Assembly (NCBI GenBank): GCA_944474755.1
Contig: OX104114.1
Span: 85,360,623-85,424,622 of the forward strand
Origin: Limnoperna fortunei
Lineage: Eukaryota > Mollusca > Bivalvia > Mytilida > Modiolidae
Direction: 5' to 3'
DNA length: 64,000 nt
Both the position numbers and the translations under genes were made by a program. The notes beneath the pieces were generated by a model that saw only the letters and a program-made list of their open reading frames with translations, had not been told where the DNA came from and ran no database searches. Every line of letters starts with the position of its first letter. Positions within the stretch are counted from its first letter, which is position 1. This document shows positions 33,201-40,985 of the stretch, in pieces.

Positions 33201-36200
33201 AAGAGCCTGTATCGCTCACCAGACTTTATAGGCAATGAAGATGGCATTTCCCTGATGTTAAAGTAAGTCCTGTAATTTTCAATAAACTTTAAATAGGACC
33301 ATCCAAACAATATTACTAGAAAATTTTGCTTCCATTGGGTAACCGGTTGTATAGAGAAGATCTTGAAGATATTTTTTATTTGCCCAAAGGTTCCTATGTT
33401 AAGCTAAGTCCAATTGGCAATAAAAAAACATTAACTTTAAAGAAGACCATCCAAACAATATTGTCAGTAAGTTTTATTTCCATTGGTTAATCAGTTTTAG
33501 AAAAGAAAACTAATAAAACTTTTTCCCATAGGGTCTACTATTAATCTATGTAATGCTGTGGTGGCAATTTTGATTTTCCTATTGGCATAAAAAACATAAA
33601 CTTTAAAGAGGACCATCCAAACTATATTGCTAGTAAGTTTTGTTTCCATTGGTTAACCAGTTTTAGAAAAGAAGCCATTTTAAAATTGTTCCCAAAGGGT
33701 CCCATGTTAAACTAAGTCCTGCTGTGGTGGCCATTTTGATTTTCCAATTGGCATAAAAAACACAAACTTTATAAATGACCATCCAAAATAATATTGGTAG
33801 TAATTTTTGTTTCCATTGGTTAAACGGTTTCAGAAAAGAAGCCTTTTTTAACCCTTTTCCCATAGGGTCCAATGTTAAACCAAGTCCTGCGGTGGCGGCC
33901 ATTTTGAATTTCTGGTTGGGATAAAAAACAAGAAATTTATAGAGGACCATCCAAACAATATTGCTAGTAAGTTTTGTTTCGATTGGTTAATCAGTTTCAG
34001 AGAAGAAGCCTTTTAAACTGTTTTCCCATAGGGTCCTTTGTTAAACTACGTCCTGTGTTGGTGGACATTTTGAATTTCCAATTGTCAAAAAAAAAACATA
34101 AACTTTATAGAAGACCATCCAAACAATATTGCTAGTAAGTTTTGTTTACTTTGGTTAACCGGTTTCAGAGAAGACACCTTTTTTAACTTTTCCTCATAGG
34201 ATCCTATGTTAAACTAAGTCCTGAGGTGGCGTCCTTTTTGATTTTTCAATTGGCATTAAAAACATAATTGATAAACTTTATAAACGACCATCCAAACAAT
34301 ATTGCTAGTAAGTTTTGATTCGATTGGTTAACTGGTTTCAGAGAAGAAGCCATTTTTAACTTTTTCCCCATAGGGTCCAATGTTAAACTAAGTCCTGCGG
34401 TGGTGGCCAATTTGAATTTCCTATTGGGATAAAAAACGTAAACTTTCAAGATGACCATCCAAACAATATTGCTGGTAAGTTTTGTTTCTATTGGTTAACT
34501 GGTTTCAGAGAAGAAGCCTTTTAAACTTTTTCCCATAGGGTCCAATGTTAAACTAAGTCCTGGGGTGGTGGCCATTTTGAATTTCCAATTGCCATAAAAA
34601 ACACAAACTTTATAGAGGATCATCCAAACAATATTGCTAGTAAGTTTTTGTTTCCATTGATTAACCGGTTTCAGAGAAGAAGCCTTTTAAAACTTTTTCC
34701 CATAGGGTCCTATGTTAAACTAAGTCCTGCGGTGGCGGGAAATTTGAATTTCCAATTGCCATAAAAAACACAAACTTTATAGAGGACCATCCAAAAATTG
34801 CTAGTAAGTTTTGTTTTGATTGGTTAAACGGTTTCAGAGAAGAAGCCCTTTTAAACTTTTTTCCCATAGGGTCCTATGTTAAACTAAGTCTTGCGGTAGT
34901 GGCCATATTTGTTTACCAATCCAAATATAAAACACAAACTTTGTAAAGGTCCATCCAATGAACATTATGGCCAAGTTTGGTTTCAATTGGCCAAGTGGTT
35001 TCAGAGAAGAAGATTAAAATGTAAACATTTTACAGACGACGACAACGACGACAACGATGGACGCAAAGTGATAACAATAGCTCACCTGAGCCTTTGGGTC
35101 AGGTGAGCTAAAAACCAAATAATTGTGTATTGACTAGACGACAAAAAAATATTTATGTGACTGAAGCTCAAATCCCTGTTATCTCTGAATAAGGAAATTG
35201 TTGGTCTAAAAAATGGCAATGTATAAAAAATATTTTTAAAAGCCGGAAAGGAAACAAAGAACAGCTGTTACTTGTTTTCTAATTCTGAAATGTCTGCTGC
35301 TAGTTTCAAATGCCATTTTTCTGCCTGCTGGAACATCTGTCTCATACACAAAATGTTTGTATGTGAGGTGTTAATGAGCTCCGACTCCACTTCCCCTCGT
35401 ACCACTGCTAATAAACCATCTAACATATCAGTTACTTCATCTATGGTGTATGTTGTCTCATCAAGTCTGAAAAGGAAAAATTTTGTAAAAAATATTGCCT
35501 CCAAGACAATAATTATATTTTGTACTGACTCTGTGTGACCTCTTTCTCTAATGATGGTCACATGAGTGCCAAACAACTGAGCATTGTAAGTGTTTGTAGA
35601 AATTTAGTCTGAAATTTTTTTTGCTATTTGTAGAAGTAAATTTTTGTTTAACACTGTATTTTTTTTCTTCCAACGATGATTTCAAATTATTTTTTATTTT
35701 AAAATTCACTTTATAAGGGTACCAACTTTAGACAATTAAAAATCAATATCAGCCTTTGGCAGATTTTGGTCACATGATACAGAATGCTATAGCTATAAGT
35801 GGAGCTTGCTATAATAAGCAATATAGAGGAAAAGATGTATGCTATAAATTTTCCTGTTTCTATACTATTTTGATATTGTTTTTCTACAATTTTTCAGACT
35901 GAAAAGTGGATGAACTAAATACATACACACATGCGTGTATTACACATACTGGTTAAATTTCTAAAAGATATTATTAAAGTGCCCTCATGGACATGGATTT
36001 GATATACAAAGATGTCCTTTAGTAGATGCTTGATTTGTATATTAGTCTACCTGCTAGATTTTAATTCTTCAAAACACATCTCTACAGCTCTAAGCCTTTG
36101 ACCTCTCTGGTACCGAGAAAATCTCAGAAAGTTGAGAATCTGTGCTTGATGATGTTCATTAATTCCTAACTTCTTGTCAGCCTGCAAAGACAAAACATTG

Positions 36201-37837
36201 GATATAAAGTTATGCTTGCATTTGTTAGACCAAATAGTTTTGTCATGGTTACTATGGTATTTGACTGCATATCTTGTAAATACCACTTATTCCAGGTGAT
36301 CTTATGAAAAAATGAATATTAGAAAAGACAACCTATGTGAAATCACTTTATCTTTCATTGCAGCAGTCAGTCCACCTAACACAGAATGGTGGTCATACTG
36401 AATCACAAAGCTAGGAAGCCAAAGTCATGTCCATATTGCCAAGTTATTTATTTACATGTACCTCCCTTGTTCATTAAGCATTGTACCCTGTTTATGTTTA
36501 TTTGAATGACATAATAGATTGATAAAAGAACAATTTATTTCAGTGGCAATTAGTCTGAATCTATAGATATGATGATGTAAGCCCGAGTCTGCACCAGCTC
36601 CATTACTGCTACGATGTTACCTTTATTACGAAGCAAGGTCTGAGTGATAAGGCAGGATATTATCCATATTTATTTTTACCATCAAATTATAAATAATTGA
36701 TTGATTCATTGGATGTTTGCTTTAAATGCAGCAAGCAGTATTTAAGCTATATTCAGGACTAGAATAAGTTAAACAATAAATCAGTTTGAAAAAGATGAAG
36801 ATGAATGAAGGTATAGGGCAAAAATTCTGAATGCCACTGGAAGGTAGGGCAGAAATATTTAGCCTTTTGTACCAGGTACATTTTTATTACATATTTCCAT
36901 AAATATAAAAAATTACAAGAATTAACTTTTGCAAAACTGCACTATACAATAAATCATTATATCATCTTGTATTGAAAAAGACCAACTTGTATGACATCAA
37001 ATAAGCATCAGTCATTTATTCGACCTCAGGGAAAAATCATATTTGCTCTAGAGATGCTCAAATTTTATGTGGCAAAGCTTTCATCTTGCGTTGGATATTG
37101 TTTTTACACTATGCTGCATAAAAAGTTAAAAACACAGAACATGTCAGTCAAGAAACAGATTTCATTAAATTGTATCAGATATTATGTTGCATTTATAACT
37201 AGATAAATAAAACGATTTCTGTACCATTTGTCCAGGAAAGCAACTTAGTCGATTAATTTATAGAGCATATCAACACCTCAATTTTTTATTGTAATGGAAA
37301 AATAATGCACCGTGCCTCTTTATCCTGATTTCTGATATTCATATTATGTCAAGTAGGTCCTGAAAAGAAACTGTTATAAAAGTTGAATTCTGAAGTCCAT
37401 GCCTTATTACTCATAATACACATGTATATCTTAAGCATTTAATGTTATTTATATGATCATCTAATACAATTGATTGTATTCCTATGTTTCAAGTTGCTAG
37501 GATTACAATCAAAGTACAGTAGTCAGTACCAAATTAGAAGTAAGAATTGTTTCAATTTCAAATAGGACTTAGCTTTATCATTTGGGCAATTGGCACAGCT
37601 AATTGTGTCACCTATCGCGGACAGCAGAGTATTTTTCAACACCATAGTCTAGAGGATATTGCAAGATCAGTGGACAAACTACAACAAATCGATATGCCTG
37701 CATTAGATTTCTCCAAAGCATTAACATAAATGTACCCAGATAAATATTGTAGAATCAAATCCATTATTTTTCAACAGTGTTCATAAACATGCACATAATA
37801 AAAACAAACTTAACTGTAAACTGTAACAAACCGCCAT
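18172..37837 (-). CDS. LZTFL1: LZTFL1, leucine zipper transcription factor-like 1 (gene span, ten coding exons)
   Basis: The spliced product of ten exons is 906 nt including the stop, or 301 residues; human LZTFL1 is 299. All ten junctions keep frame. Matching blocks in order are: LGINEHHQAQILNFLRFSR near the N terminus, TIDEVTDML, ESELINTSHTN, AEKWHLKLAADISELEN, VPLNETGG, then a long coiled coil through ELEKKVSQTNPFKNLKKML and DQLKQLRKRLSKYE at the C terminus. The family protein is cytoplasmic, binds the BBSome and controls its entry into cilia (BBS17 in humans). Exon 1 carries only two codons and is the least certain part. Intron 4 holds an antisense LINE, two MITEs and a 146-bp-monomer element; intron 3 holds a 166-bp-monomer element. 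The remaining introns show only AT-rich DNA. EIF4B lies head to head upstream. Confidence 0.93.
19184..19287 (-). CDS. LZTFL1: LZTFL1 exon 9
   Basis: Acceptor CATTACAG and donor GTAAGT; 104 nt, ends in phase 2. It encodes ELEKKVSQTNPFKNL through QLKQLRKRLS. A T-rich GTTTTT microsatellite (about 19096-19154) lies just inside the following intron. Confidence 0.94.
20169..20270 (-). CDS. LZTFL1: LZTFL1 exon 8
   Basis: Acceptor CATTTCAG and donor GTAATT; 102 nt, phase 0. It encodes SKKSSETAGEM through LLRIREMLEMAEK, matching the human AKHDLLRVQEQLHMAEK region. Confidence 0.9.
21127..21192 (-). CDS. LZTFL1: LZTFL1 exon 7
   Basis: Acceptor TTTTTCAG and donor GTTATA; 66 nt, phase 0. It encodes PSDEDLAETREKMAKLQLEL. 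Confidence 0.85.
21841..21885 (-). CDS. LZTFL1: LZTFL1 exon 6
   Basis: Acceptor TTCTTTAG and donor GTTTGT; 45 nt, phase 0. It encodes AAIKDLASAVKTVGK, part of the coiled coil. Confidence 0.8.
22242..22328 (-). CDS. LZTFL1: LZTFL1 exon 5
   Basis: Acceptor TTTTCCAG and donor GTGAGT; 87 nt, phase 0 at both ends. It encodes the start of the coiled coil, KIEELEQENYKLMNENMKA. Confidence 0.88.
22620..23020. mobile_element. Fold-back MITE copy in LZTFL1 intron 4
   Basis: The segment matches 30135-30495 over its length (TTGATTGGTTTAAAATAATA, GACATCATAAACAAA, GGGAGAATTTGTACTTCA, TTAGAGAAACAGAAT). It contains a hairpin in which TTAAATTATGG..ATTTAAGTCC is mirrored by GGACTTAAAATTCCATAATT. A fragment also lies at 11068-11165. 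Confidence 0.6.
23388..24320 (+). CDS. LINE ORF1 protein, coiled coil plus RRM-like domain
   Basis: The first ATG in frame is at 23388; upstream codons offer only TTG. The product is 310 residues. The N-terminal 60 residues are lysine- and serine-rich (KESDKDKSDKDSGKEKPAK). A coiled coil spans about residues 80-160 (DQVDSLLMDNENLKERI). From about residue 165 an L1 ORF1p-like RRM fold follows (RKHNIRMMNLPEK, VAIHRIPG, KPVIVKV), and the C-terminal domain (KNNVKFHDDISQRN) completes the family pattern. Such proteins trimerise and bind the element RNA as chaperones. No frameshift is present. Confidence 0.88.
   Translation: MSGDKTVQTLLAPLKESDKDKSDKDSGKEKPAKVVKRGHSEVSEDSIEVDLVNIHHDLLDIKKSLEGTVKTSDLNCLVKQADLKSIVTDIVKQLLENSEKKMENVIRERTGRLQDQVDSLLMDNENLKERIRSQDKTIEKLTEEIKNNHYRATEAMKMANYNEQYSRKHNIRMMNLPEKRGEDLRKEFIGLVKSDLDIELDNSDVVAIHRIPGKGDVKPVIVKVRNTELKISIMKQKKLLKNNVKFHDDISQRNLGLMTRLKNTELFENVWFYNCNVFAKLPKGKRIKFELFDDINQKLRKLTSEENHHS
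24321..25154 (+). other. ORF1-ORF2 spacer of the LINE
   Basis: 834 bp of very AT-rich DNA between the two ORFs, long for this group. It holds two small open frames (24486-24677 and 24959-25162, the latter overlapping the ORF2 start by 8 bases), both hydrophobic and without known motifs. Confidence 0.6.
25155..28925 (+). CDS. LINE ORF2 protein, APE endonuclease and reverse transcriptase
   Basis: Intact 1,256-residue frame starting MCDVSILSMNVRGL. The APE endonuclease covers about residues 1-235, with Asn10 (SMN), Glu39 (QETH), the GDWN motif, SRLDYFL and a terminal TDHS. The ARANWHENGEKCTEYF motif follows before the RT. RT blocks are present: KSPGSDGF, ISNWRPISLLNTD, LLIDFEKAFDS, GCRQGDPLSPYLF and YADD at residues 705-708. 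The C terminus has a zinc-knuckle-like C-x2-C-x8-H-x4-C at 1139-1156. The protein nicks the target and primes reverse transcription there. All catalytic residues that can be checked by eye are kept. Confidence 0.93.
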   Translation: MCDVSILSMNVRGLSNLEKRTDVFEWVKDKNASIVCFQETHSSKEVESIWSDEWGGQCFFSHFTNRSAGVSVMFRNNLDFEVHMSTIDTNGRFIILDLSIYNQRFTLVCLYGHNHDDPNFFKEISRVIGTYSNTSILMCGDWNVVLDPSMDNFNILHVRNPSSRDMIEEILKTYELVDPWRIGNPNDRKYTWRQPSPLKQSRLDYFLVSEDLYSLMKKTNILPGYRTDHSAIIFTFSASLEKRGKGYWKFNSHLLRDSVYVEKVKVCIKETVNEYLVSDNDDDYFKVALSCDDQLFFEILKMKIRSLSIDYSIAKSRDDKKHIVELENDIKILENSLNLKPDDAVLRSLQDKKNELKDARDQKIQGLLLRARANWHENGEKCTEYFCKLEKKNFIKKTITELIDDEGRHLTSQQDILLEEKNFYAKLYQSRNLDCDASPFFQHNIKLSREQKESCEGNITYKECATVLKFMQNGKSPGSDGFTVDFYKYFWKHIGPFLYRSLHYGYEIGNFSQFQYQSVITCIPKEGKDRRYISNWRPISLLNTDMKIASAVVANRIKEVLPSVISDTQKGFIKDRFIGENTRLLYDLMHYLEENNQSGLLLLIDFEKAFDSIEWKFLIKALESFNFGPSICEWFKCLYTKASSCVINNGHLSDFFYLKRGCRQGDPLSPYLFIIGVELLSMQLKANKNIKGVLRDNAESLVSQYADDTFLMLDGTEKSLKESLICFKDFGNISGLRMNPTKTRAVWVGSKKYSDLILCPDQKLNWSHSNFRLLGIDFSLDLESMIDINFSQKIKELTGVLKSWQHRKLTLVGKITVVKSLAFPKLIHLLTALPNIPEKMINELNTKFFSFIWDGKPDKIKRNTLIGDIGQGGLKMLHLQSFMAYLKVSWVRRFLNNLEGSWQKLLCYTLKPCGGERSLYLQKEKLKEVSNAIQNPFWKDVFACLHYVKPYPKNVLEDILSCDILNFCNISESSYYATWKSKGVQFISDIINLENGEFLTFPQVRNKLNLENFLKYYSIVANVPKDTKAFLKENCRIFDSNATSLNNSDKFIERLLSCKKPKFVYIDIRNRVVQLPSHKFFQWEEHFESETNDWSVFFNIAKKACKDPYSYYFQYKFLHRIIPTNDFLYKIKFKETKMCTFCIDSVETVSHLFYDCNITKEFWNLFQILFNELFVNTEFIKKNIFLGFTNEPLLVNLLVILAKKYIYKCKLNETKPSIIEFQCKIKYYKCCQHQIALNQGNILLFEKFWAPSLHLI
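30135..30495. mobile_element. Fold-back MITE, second copy in intron 4
   Basis: A diverged copy of the element at 22620-23020, in the same orientation, with the central hairpin partly deleted (TTGACAGTTAAATTTTGTTAATTTAACTATCTCG). Confidence 0.6.
30542..32470 (-). mobile_element. 146-bp-monomer element (pearl/Helitron-like), minus orientation
   Basis: Right end ACAAGTGTGGACACAG at 30542; left end is a hairpin on GTCTCGCC/GGCGAGAC at about 32433-32468. Between them lie about eleven tandem 146-bp monomers, each with CCAAATATTGTCATCCTACC and AGGTCAAGGTCAGGTGACAC. Two monomers (junctions at about 31722 and 32127) lack the same 33 bp, and the 405-bp distance equals three monomers minus 33, so a three-monomer block was duplicated. 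The design of unique ends around tandem cores resembles the bivalve pearl family and nonautonomous Helitrons; this placement is inference. It lies in LZTFL1 intron 4. Confidence 0.65.
32552..32690 (-). CDS. LZTFL1: LZTFL1 exon 4
   Basis: Acceptor CCTATCAG and donor GTAATA; 139 nt, ends in phase 0. It encodes ELLESIAEFEE and VPLNETGGTALLHM. Confidence 0.92.
33187..35112 (+). mobile_element. 166-bp-monomer element with terminal hairpins (Helitron-like)
   Basis: The left end has a small hairpin AGGCTCT..AGAGCCT at about 33193-33207; the right end has a strong hairpin AGCTCACCTGA..TCAGGTGAGCT at 35079-35109, followed by AAAA. Between them about ten to eleven monomers of about 166 bp share GACCATCCAAACAATATTG, TTGGTTAACCGGTTTCAGAG and AAACTAAGTCCTG. 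Just before the right end is a GACGACAACGACGACAACG run. A hairpin close to a CTAA end is Helitron-like. The monomer recalls the old bivalve BIV160-type satellites, not aligned here. It lies in LZTFL1 intron 3. Confidence 0.6.
35272..35466 (-). CDS. LZTFL1: LZTFL1 exon 3
   Basis: Acceptor CCTTTTCAG and donor GTAACA; 195 nt. It encodes LDETTYTIDEVTDML through DISELEN, closely matching the vertebrate protein. Confidence 0.94.
36051..36181 (-). CDS. LZTFL1: LZTFL1 exon 2
   Basis: Acceptor TTTGCAG and donor GTAGAC; 131 nt, ends in phase 2. It encodes ADKKLGINEHHQAQ through FEELKSS, the most conserved N-terminal block. Confidence 0.93.
36248..36261 (+). promoter_or_regulatory. Possible RFX X-box half-match near LZTFL1 exon 2
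   Basis: GTTACTATGGTATT fits 12 of 14 positions of the ciliary X-box pattern GTHNYYATRRNAAC. It lies about 65 bp upstream of exon 2. LZTFL1 is a ciliary gene, so the site is plausible, but a match this loose is expected by chance in this much DNA. Confidence 0.2.
37832..37837 (-). CDS. LZTFL1: LZTFL1 exon 1 coding part (candidate)
   Basis: ATG GCG followed directly by a GTTTG donor. It ends in phase 0, which fits exon 2. Human LZTFL1 also starts Met-Ala. Other ATG-GT candidates exist on the minus strand at about 36671 and 37227 and would give a start one residue shorter. Confidence 0.45.
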
Positions 37838-38451
37838 TCTTCTATTTATAGCGAGCATCGCAGATGCAAGCTATACGGTTACATGCGTGTGTGTAAAAAA
37901 AGTCACGTGATCCATATGAACAAATCCATTTCAGATGGTAGCTGAGCTATCAGAAGAAAATATTGTAGACGAACGAAAAAATATAAAATATAAAAATAGA
38001 CAAAAATAATTTTGACATCGATAAAATCAAAGTGTTTATTTTTTAAATTACTACAAAAATGCCAGACAAATTTTGTTTAATCTGAAACCCTGTATTTGAA
38101 ATTGAGTTTTGTGACATCACCAACACATTAAATAAGACGTCACGTCATCAATGGAATGTAGAGGCACAGTTAGGGGTCTATGAAGTAACGAAATGAACAA
38201 TGTGCGATGCTCGCATTTAGGCTGCGCCTACATTCATATTAGTTGTGGACCAAATACGGGAAGGAAATGAACGTAATCTCGCAATACTTACCACACCAGG
38301 TACGTTTATGTTAAGGGAAAGTACCCTGGGTACCATTACATCTGAAAAAGTCCGATAGGGTACCATTTCTCAAATTTTAAGTACCCAGGGTACGCTGATA
38401 TAGTGCCCAGGTCGAAAATGACCCGTTCAGCGACACTGTGCCACATTAGAT
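37838..38451. promoter_or_regulatory. Probable LZTFL1 promoter and 5' flank
   Basis: DNA just upstream of the candidate LZTFL1 start, richer in CG dinucleotides than its surroundings, with a palindromic GTCACGTGATC at about 37911-37921 and GACGTCACGTCATC near 38132. A cluster of GTACCCTGGGTACC-like inverted motifs lies at 38320-38400. No transcription start can be fixed. Confidence 0.35.
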
Positions 38452-38460
38452 ACTGCAGTG

Positions 38461-38672
38461 GTGACATTCCAAATTGCCGAATTTCAAATTGCCGATTCCC
38501 AGATTGCCGCGTCCATTTAGCCGACACCCAAATTGCCGATTTTTTCAGATTTCTGTTTTCAAATATAATTTTCAATTTGCCGAATCCTTTTTGCCGACTT
38601 CCAAATTGCCGAATTGTTTATGTCGAAGTCGAATGAAACAAAATGCCGACTTCTAAATTGCCAATTTCCGAT
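38461..38672 (+). repeat. MULE left terminal repeat region with ATTGCCGA array
   Basis: Repeated ATTGCCGA or close variants occur from 38471 to about 38560 and again at about 38575-38665. They are mirrored by TTCGGCAA/GTCGGCAA motifs at 40702-40848. Such arrays may be transposase binding sites. Confidence 0.7.
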
Positions 38673-38965
38673 TGAAAATGTATGCAGTGTTCTAATTAGA
38701 TAAAAAGTTAATTAATAATTAACAATTGCATTGAATGCTTTAACAACACATACACGCGGCTTGTCCATATGTTTTGATAAGATTTTGCGGTAGGGTTTGA
38801 AAATAAATGTTTTTCAAACGATGAATTATGCTAACTGAGAAGTTTTGTGTAAACAAAGAAATGGCAATAAAACAACATAAAAACACGCTTACTGAAGACC
38901 TTCAAAGACATAAAACAGTGATAATTAATTATGATTAAAATAATTAGCTTGCATTAAACTTTGTA

Positions 38966-40396
38966 ATGAGGTATAAATATAGGTCCAAAAATAAAATGAC
39001 CATTATTGCAAAACATAACATGGATTCACCATCTATCGTAAAAAAAGGCAGAGGTTTCAATCTCTTACACAATGGTTATCGCTACTCCAAAGATAAAAGA
39101 AATGATGCGGGTGTCCAATACTGGAAATGTACCAACCGCGACTGTTCCGGTCGAGCCCACACATCAGACACAAATGGACTTCAGCTGTTAAAGTCTACTG
39201 AGCATGACCATGAGCCCGAGATGGAAGCCACCATATCAGCTAAGATCAAAGCCGATCTTTGCAAGAGGGCAGCAGCAAATCCAACTCAGCCCATGAAAGA
39301 AGTATACAACGAGTACATGAACTCAGCAGATGCACCCACTGTAGATGATGACATCCTTGAGCCACAACTCAGATCATGTACCAGCCAAATGTATAGGGCC
39401 AGACGACAAAACATGCCACCACTACCTGTAACCCGTGATGACATCGTCTTGGAGGGCCAGTGGGCGGTGACCAATGACAATGAGCCATTCATTCTGCACC
39501 AAGACAATGATATGGTACTACTGGGTACCGACAGCAACCTGCATTTGTTATCTACAGCAGACACAATCTTCATGGACGGCACCTTCAAGATATCTCCAAG
39601 ACAGTTTGTCCAACTCTTCACCCTACACATCATACACATGGGTTTCTTCGTACCCTTGGTCTATGGACTCCTTAAAGACAAGTCAGCTGAGACCTACTAC
39701 CATATGTTTGCTCACATACGCAGGAAGATGGCTGAACTCAACCTTATACTGAACCCAGTAAGCCTGATGTTAGACTTCGAGAGTGGTATACAACCCTGCC
39801 TCAGACAACATTTTCCTACCGCAACGATTAAAGGGTGCAACTTCCATTTCACTCAAGCAGTATGGCGCAAAGTACAATCACTGGGTTTGGTCACTCACTA
39901 CGAGTCCGGTATCCCTAGACGAATCATCAAGTCGCTCATGGCACTACCGTTCATACCACGCATATGGGTTCGTCAAGCGTTTGCAACAATCACCATAATG
40001 AACAACGGAAGTCTTCCAGCGATTGCCGAACTGTTACAGTACTTCAGCGACACTTGGTTAAATGGACAGTACCCAGTCGTCATGTGGAATGTTTACCAAC
40101 AAGACATACGTACCAACAACAAAGTAGAAGGCTGGCACAACTCCCTTAACAAATCAGTAAAGAAATGTCACCCTAACATCTACGAGTTGCTTAATGTCCT
40201 TAAAACCGAACAGTCTACCACAGAACGTTCCGTCCGAAGTGCCCGTCTAGGTGCCCAGCCTCCACCAATGCGACCAAAGGCAAGAGAAAGACAGCAAAAG
40301 ATCAGCACCCTGGAAAGAGAGCTAGACACCGGTCTGCGTTCCATCGACGATTACTTGGCAGCGATGCGACGACATGTTGGTTACAAGAAGCACTAG
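38966..40396 (+). CDS. MULE transposase with N-terminal FLYWCH zinc finger
   Basis: Intact 476-residue frame from ATG 38966 to TAG 40394-40396; an in-frame ATG at 38996 is an alternative start. Residues about 30-75 form a FLYWCH finger (FNLLHNGYRYSKDK, then YWKCTNRDCSG, then HDHEPE). The MULE catalytic core follows: Asp204 in MDGTF, Asp270 in MLDFESG and Glu388 in NNKVEGWHN, with GCNFHFTQAVWRK between the second and third. The C terminus is basic. The frame is about half GC, well above the flanks, which suggests recent arrival or a different codon bias. An AATAAATAATA signal follows at about 40508. The protein would cut and join element ends in the nucleus. Confidence 0.92.
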   Translation: MRYKYRSKNKMTIIAKHNMDSPSIVKKGRGFNLLHNGYRYSKDKRNDAGVQYWKCTNRDCSGRAHTSDTNGLQLLKSTEHDHEPEMEATISAKIKADLCKRAAANPTQPMKEVYNEYMNSADAPTVDDDILEPQLRSCTSQMYRARRQNMPPLPVTRDDIVLEGQWAVTNDNEPFILHQDNDMVLLGTDSNLHLLSTADTIFMDGTFKISPRQFVQLFTLHIIHMGFFVPLVYGLLKDKSAETYYHMFAHIRRKMAELNLILNPVSLMLDFESGIQPCLRQHFPTATIKGCNFHFTQAVWRKVQSLGLVTHYESGIPRRIIKSLMALPFIPRIWVRQAFATITIMNNGSLPAIAELLQYFSDTWLNGQYPVVMWNVYQQDIRTNNKVEGWHNSLNKSVKKCHPNIYELLNVLKTEQSTTERSVRSARLGAQPPPMRPKARERQQKISTLERELDTGLRSIDDYLAAMRRHVGYKKH

Positions 40397-40700
40397 TGAC
40401 AATTTGTGACAATTATTATTTGTTTTATTGTTATACATGTTTCAATATTTGCTATACATTCAATGTTAATCCAGTGCTTAAGATAGTGTTATTATATGCA
40501 GTGCTGAAATAAATAATATACATATCAATGTTTGTATATTTATTATTGGTTTGTTACTTATTTTGTTGAGTGTATATGTTACACATTGACACACTTCCAG
40601 AAACGATCATGTACTTCTGTCGTGGTTCTGTCGTTATAATCCGATACATCCATAATAATAATGTTAACATGATAGATGAAAATAAACCACATAAACAAGA

Positions 40701-40854
40701 ATTCGGCAAACTGGGTTCGGCAATATGGGTTCGGCAATTAGGGACTCTCGGTAAAAACTAAAAATAAAAAAATGTCGGCAAACTGGGGTTCGGCTATAAG
40801 GACTCGGCAACTTGGTGATCGGCAATTTGGGGTTCGGCAATCTGGCATGAATTC
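40701..40854 (-). repeat. MULE right terminal repeat region
   Basis: TTCGGCAA/CTCGGCAA/ATCGGCAA motifs in an array, the inverted counterpart of 38461-38672. It ends GCAATCTGGCATGAATTC just before the right target copy. Confidence 0.7.
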
Positions 40855-40985
40855 ACTGCAGTGAACATCCACGGGTTGCTTCAAGGGAGCAATGTGGAGC
40901 CATCTGACAATGTAATCTGTATATGCACTCAGTTTTCTTTTGTAAATACCGTTGGTATTGAACAATACCAGTTTTTAACCCCTGC

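Larger units (their letters stand above)
38452..40863 (+). mobile_element. Intact FLYWCH-MULE (Mutator-like) transposon with 9-bp target duplication
   Basis: The 9-bp direct repeats ACTGCAGTG at 38452-38460 and 40855-40863 flank a 2,394-bp element (38461-40854). Imperfect terminal inverted repeats of about 100 bp start GTGACATTCC at the left and, on the minus strand, GAATTCATGCC at the right. Both are built of repeated ATTGCCGA motifs spaced about 14-17 bp. One intact transposase frame lies inside. A 9-bp target duplication and long inverted repeats are MULE hallmarks. Confidence 0.88.

Noticed and set aside
33663..34458. Minus-strand frames in the 166-bp-monomer element
   Set aside because: Repeated monomers translated by chance; the same peptide recurs with each unit and shows no domain.
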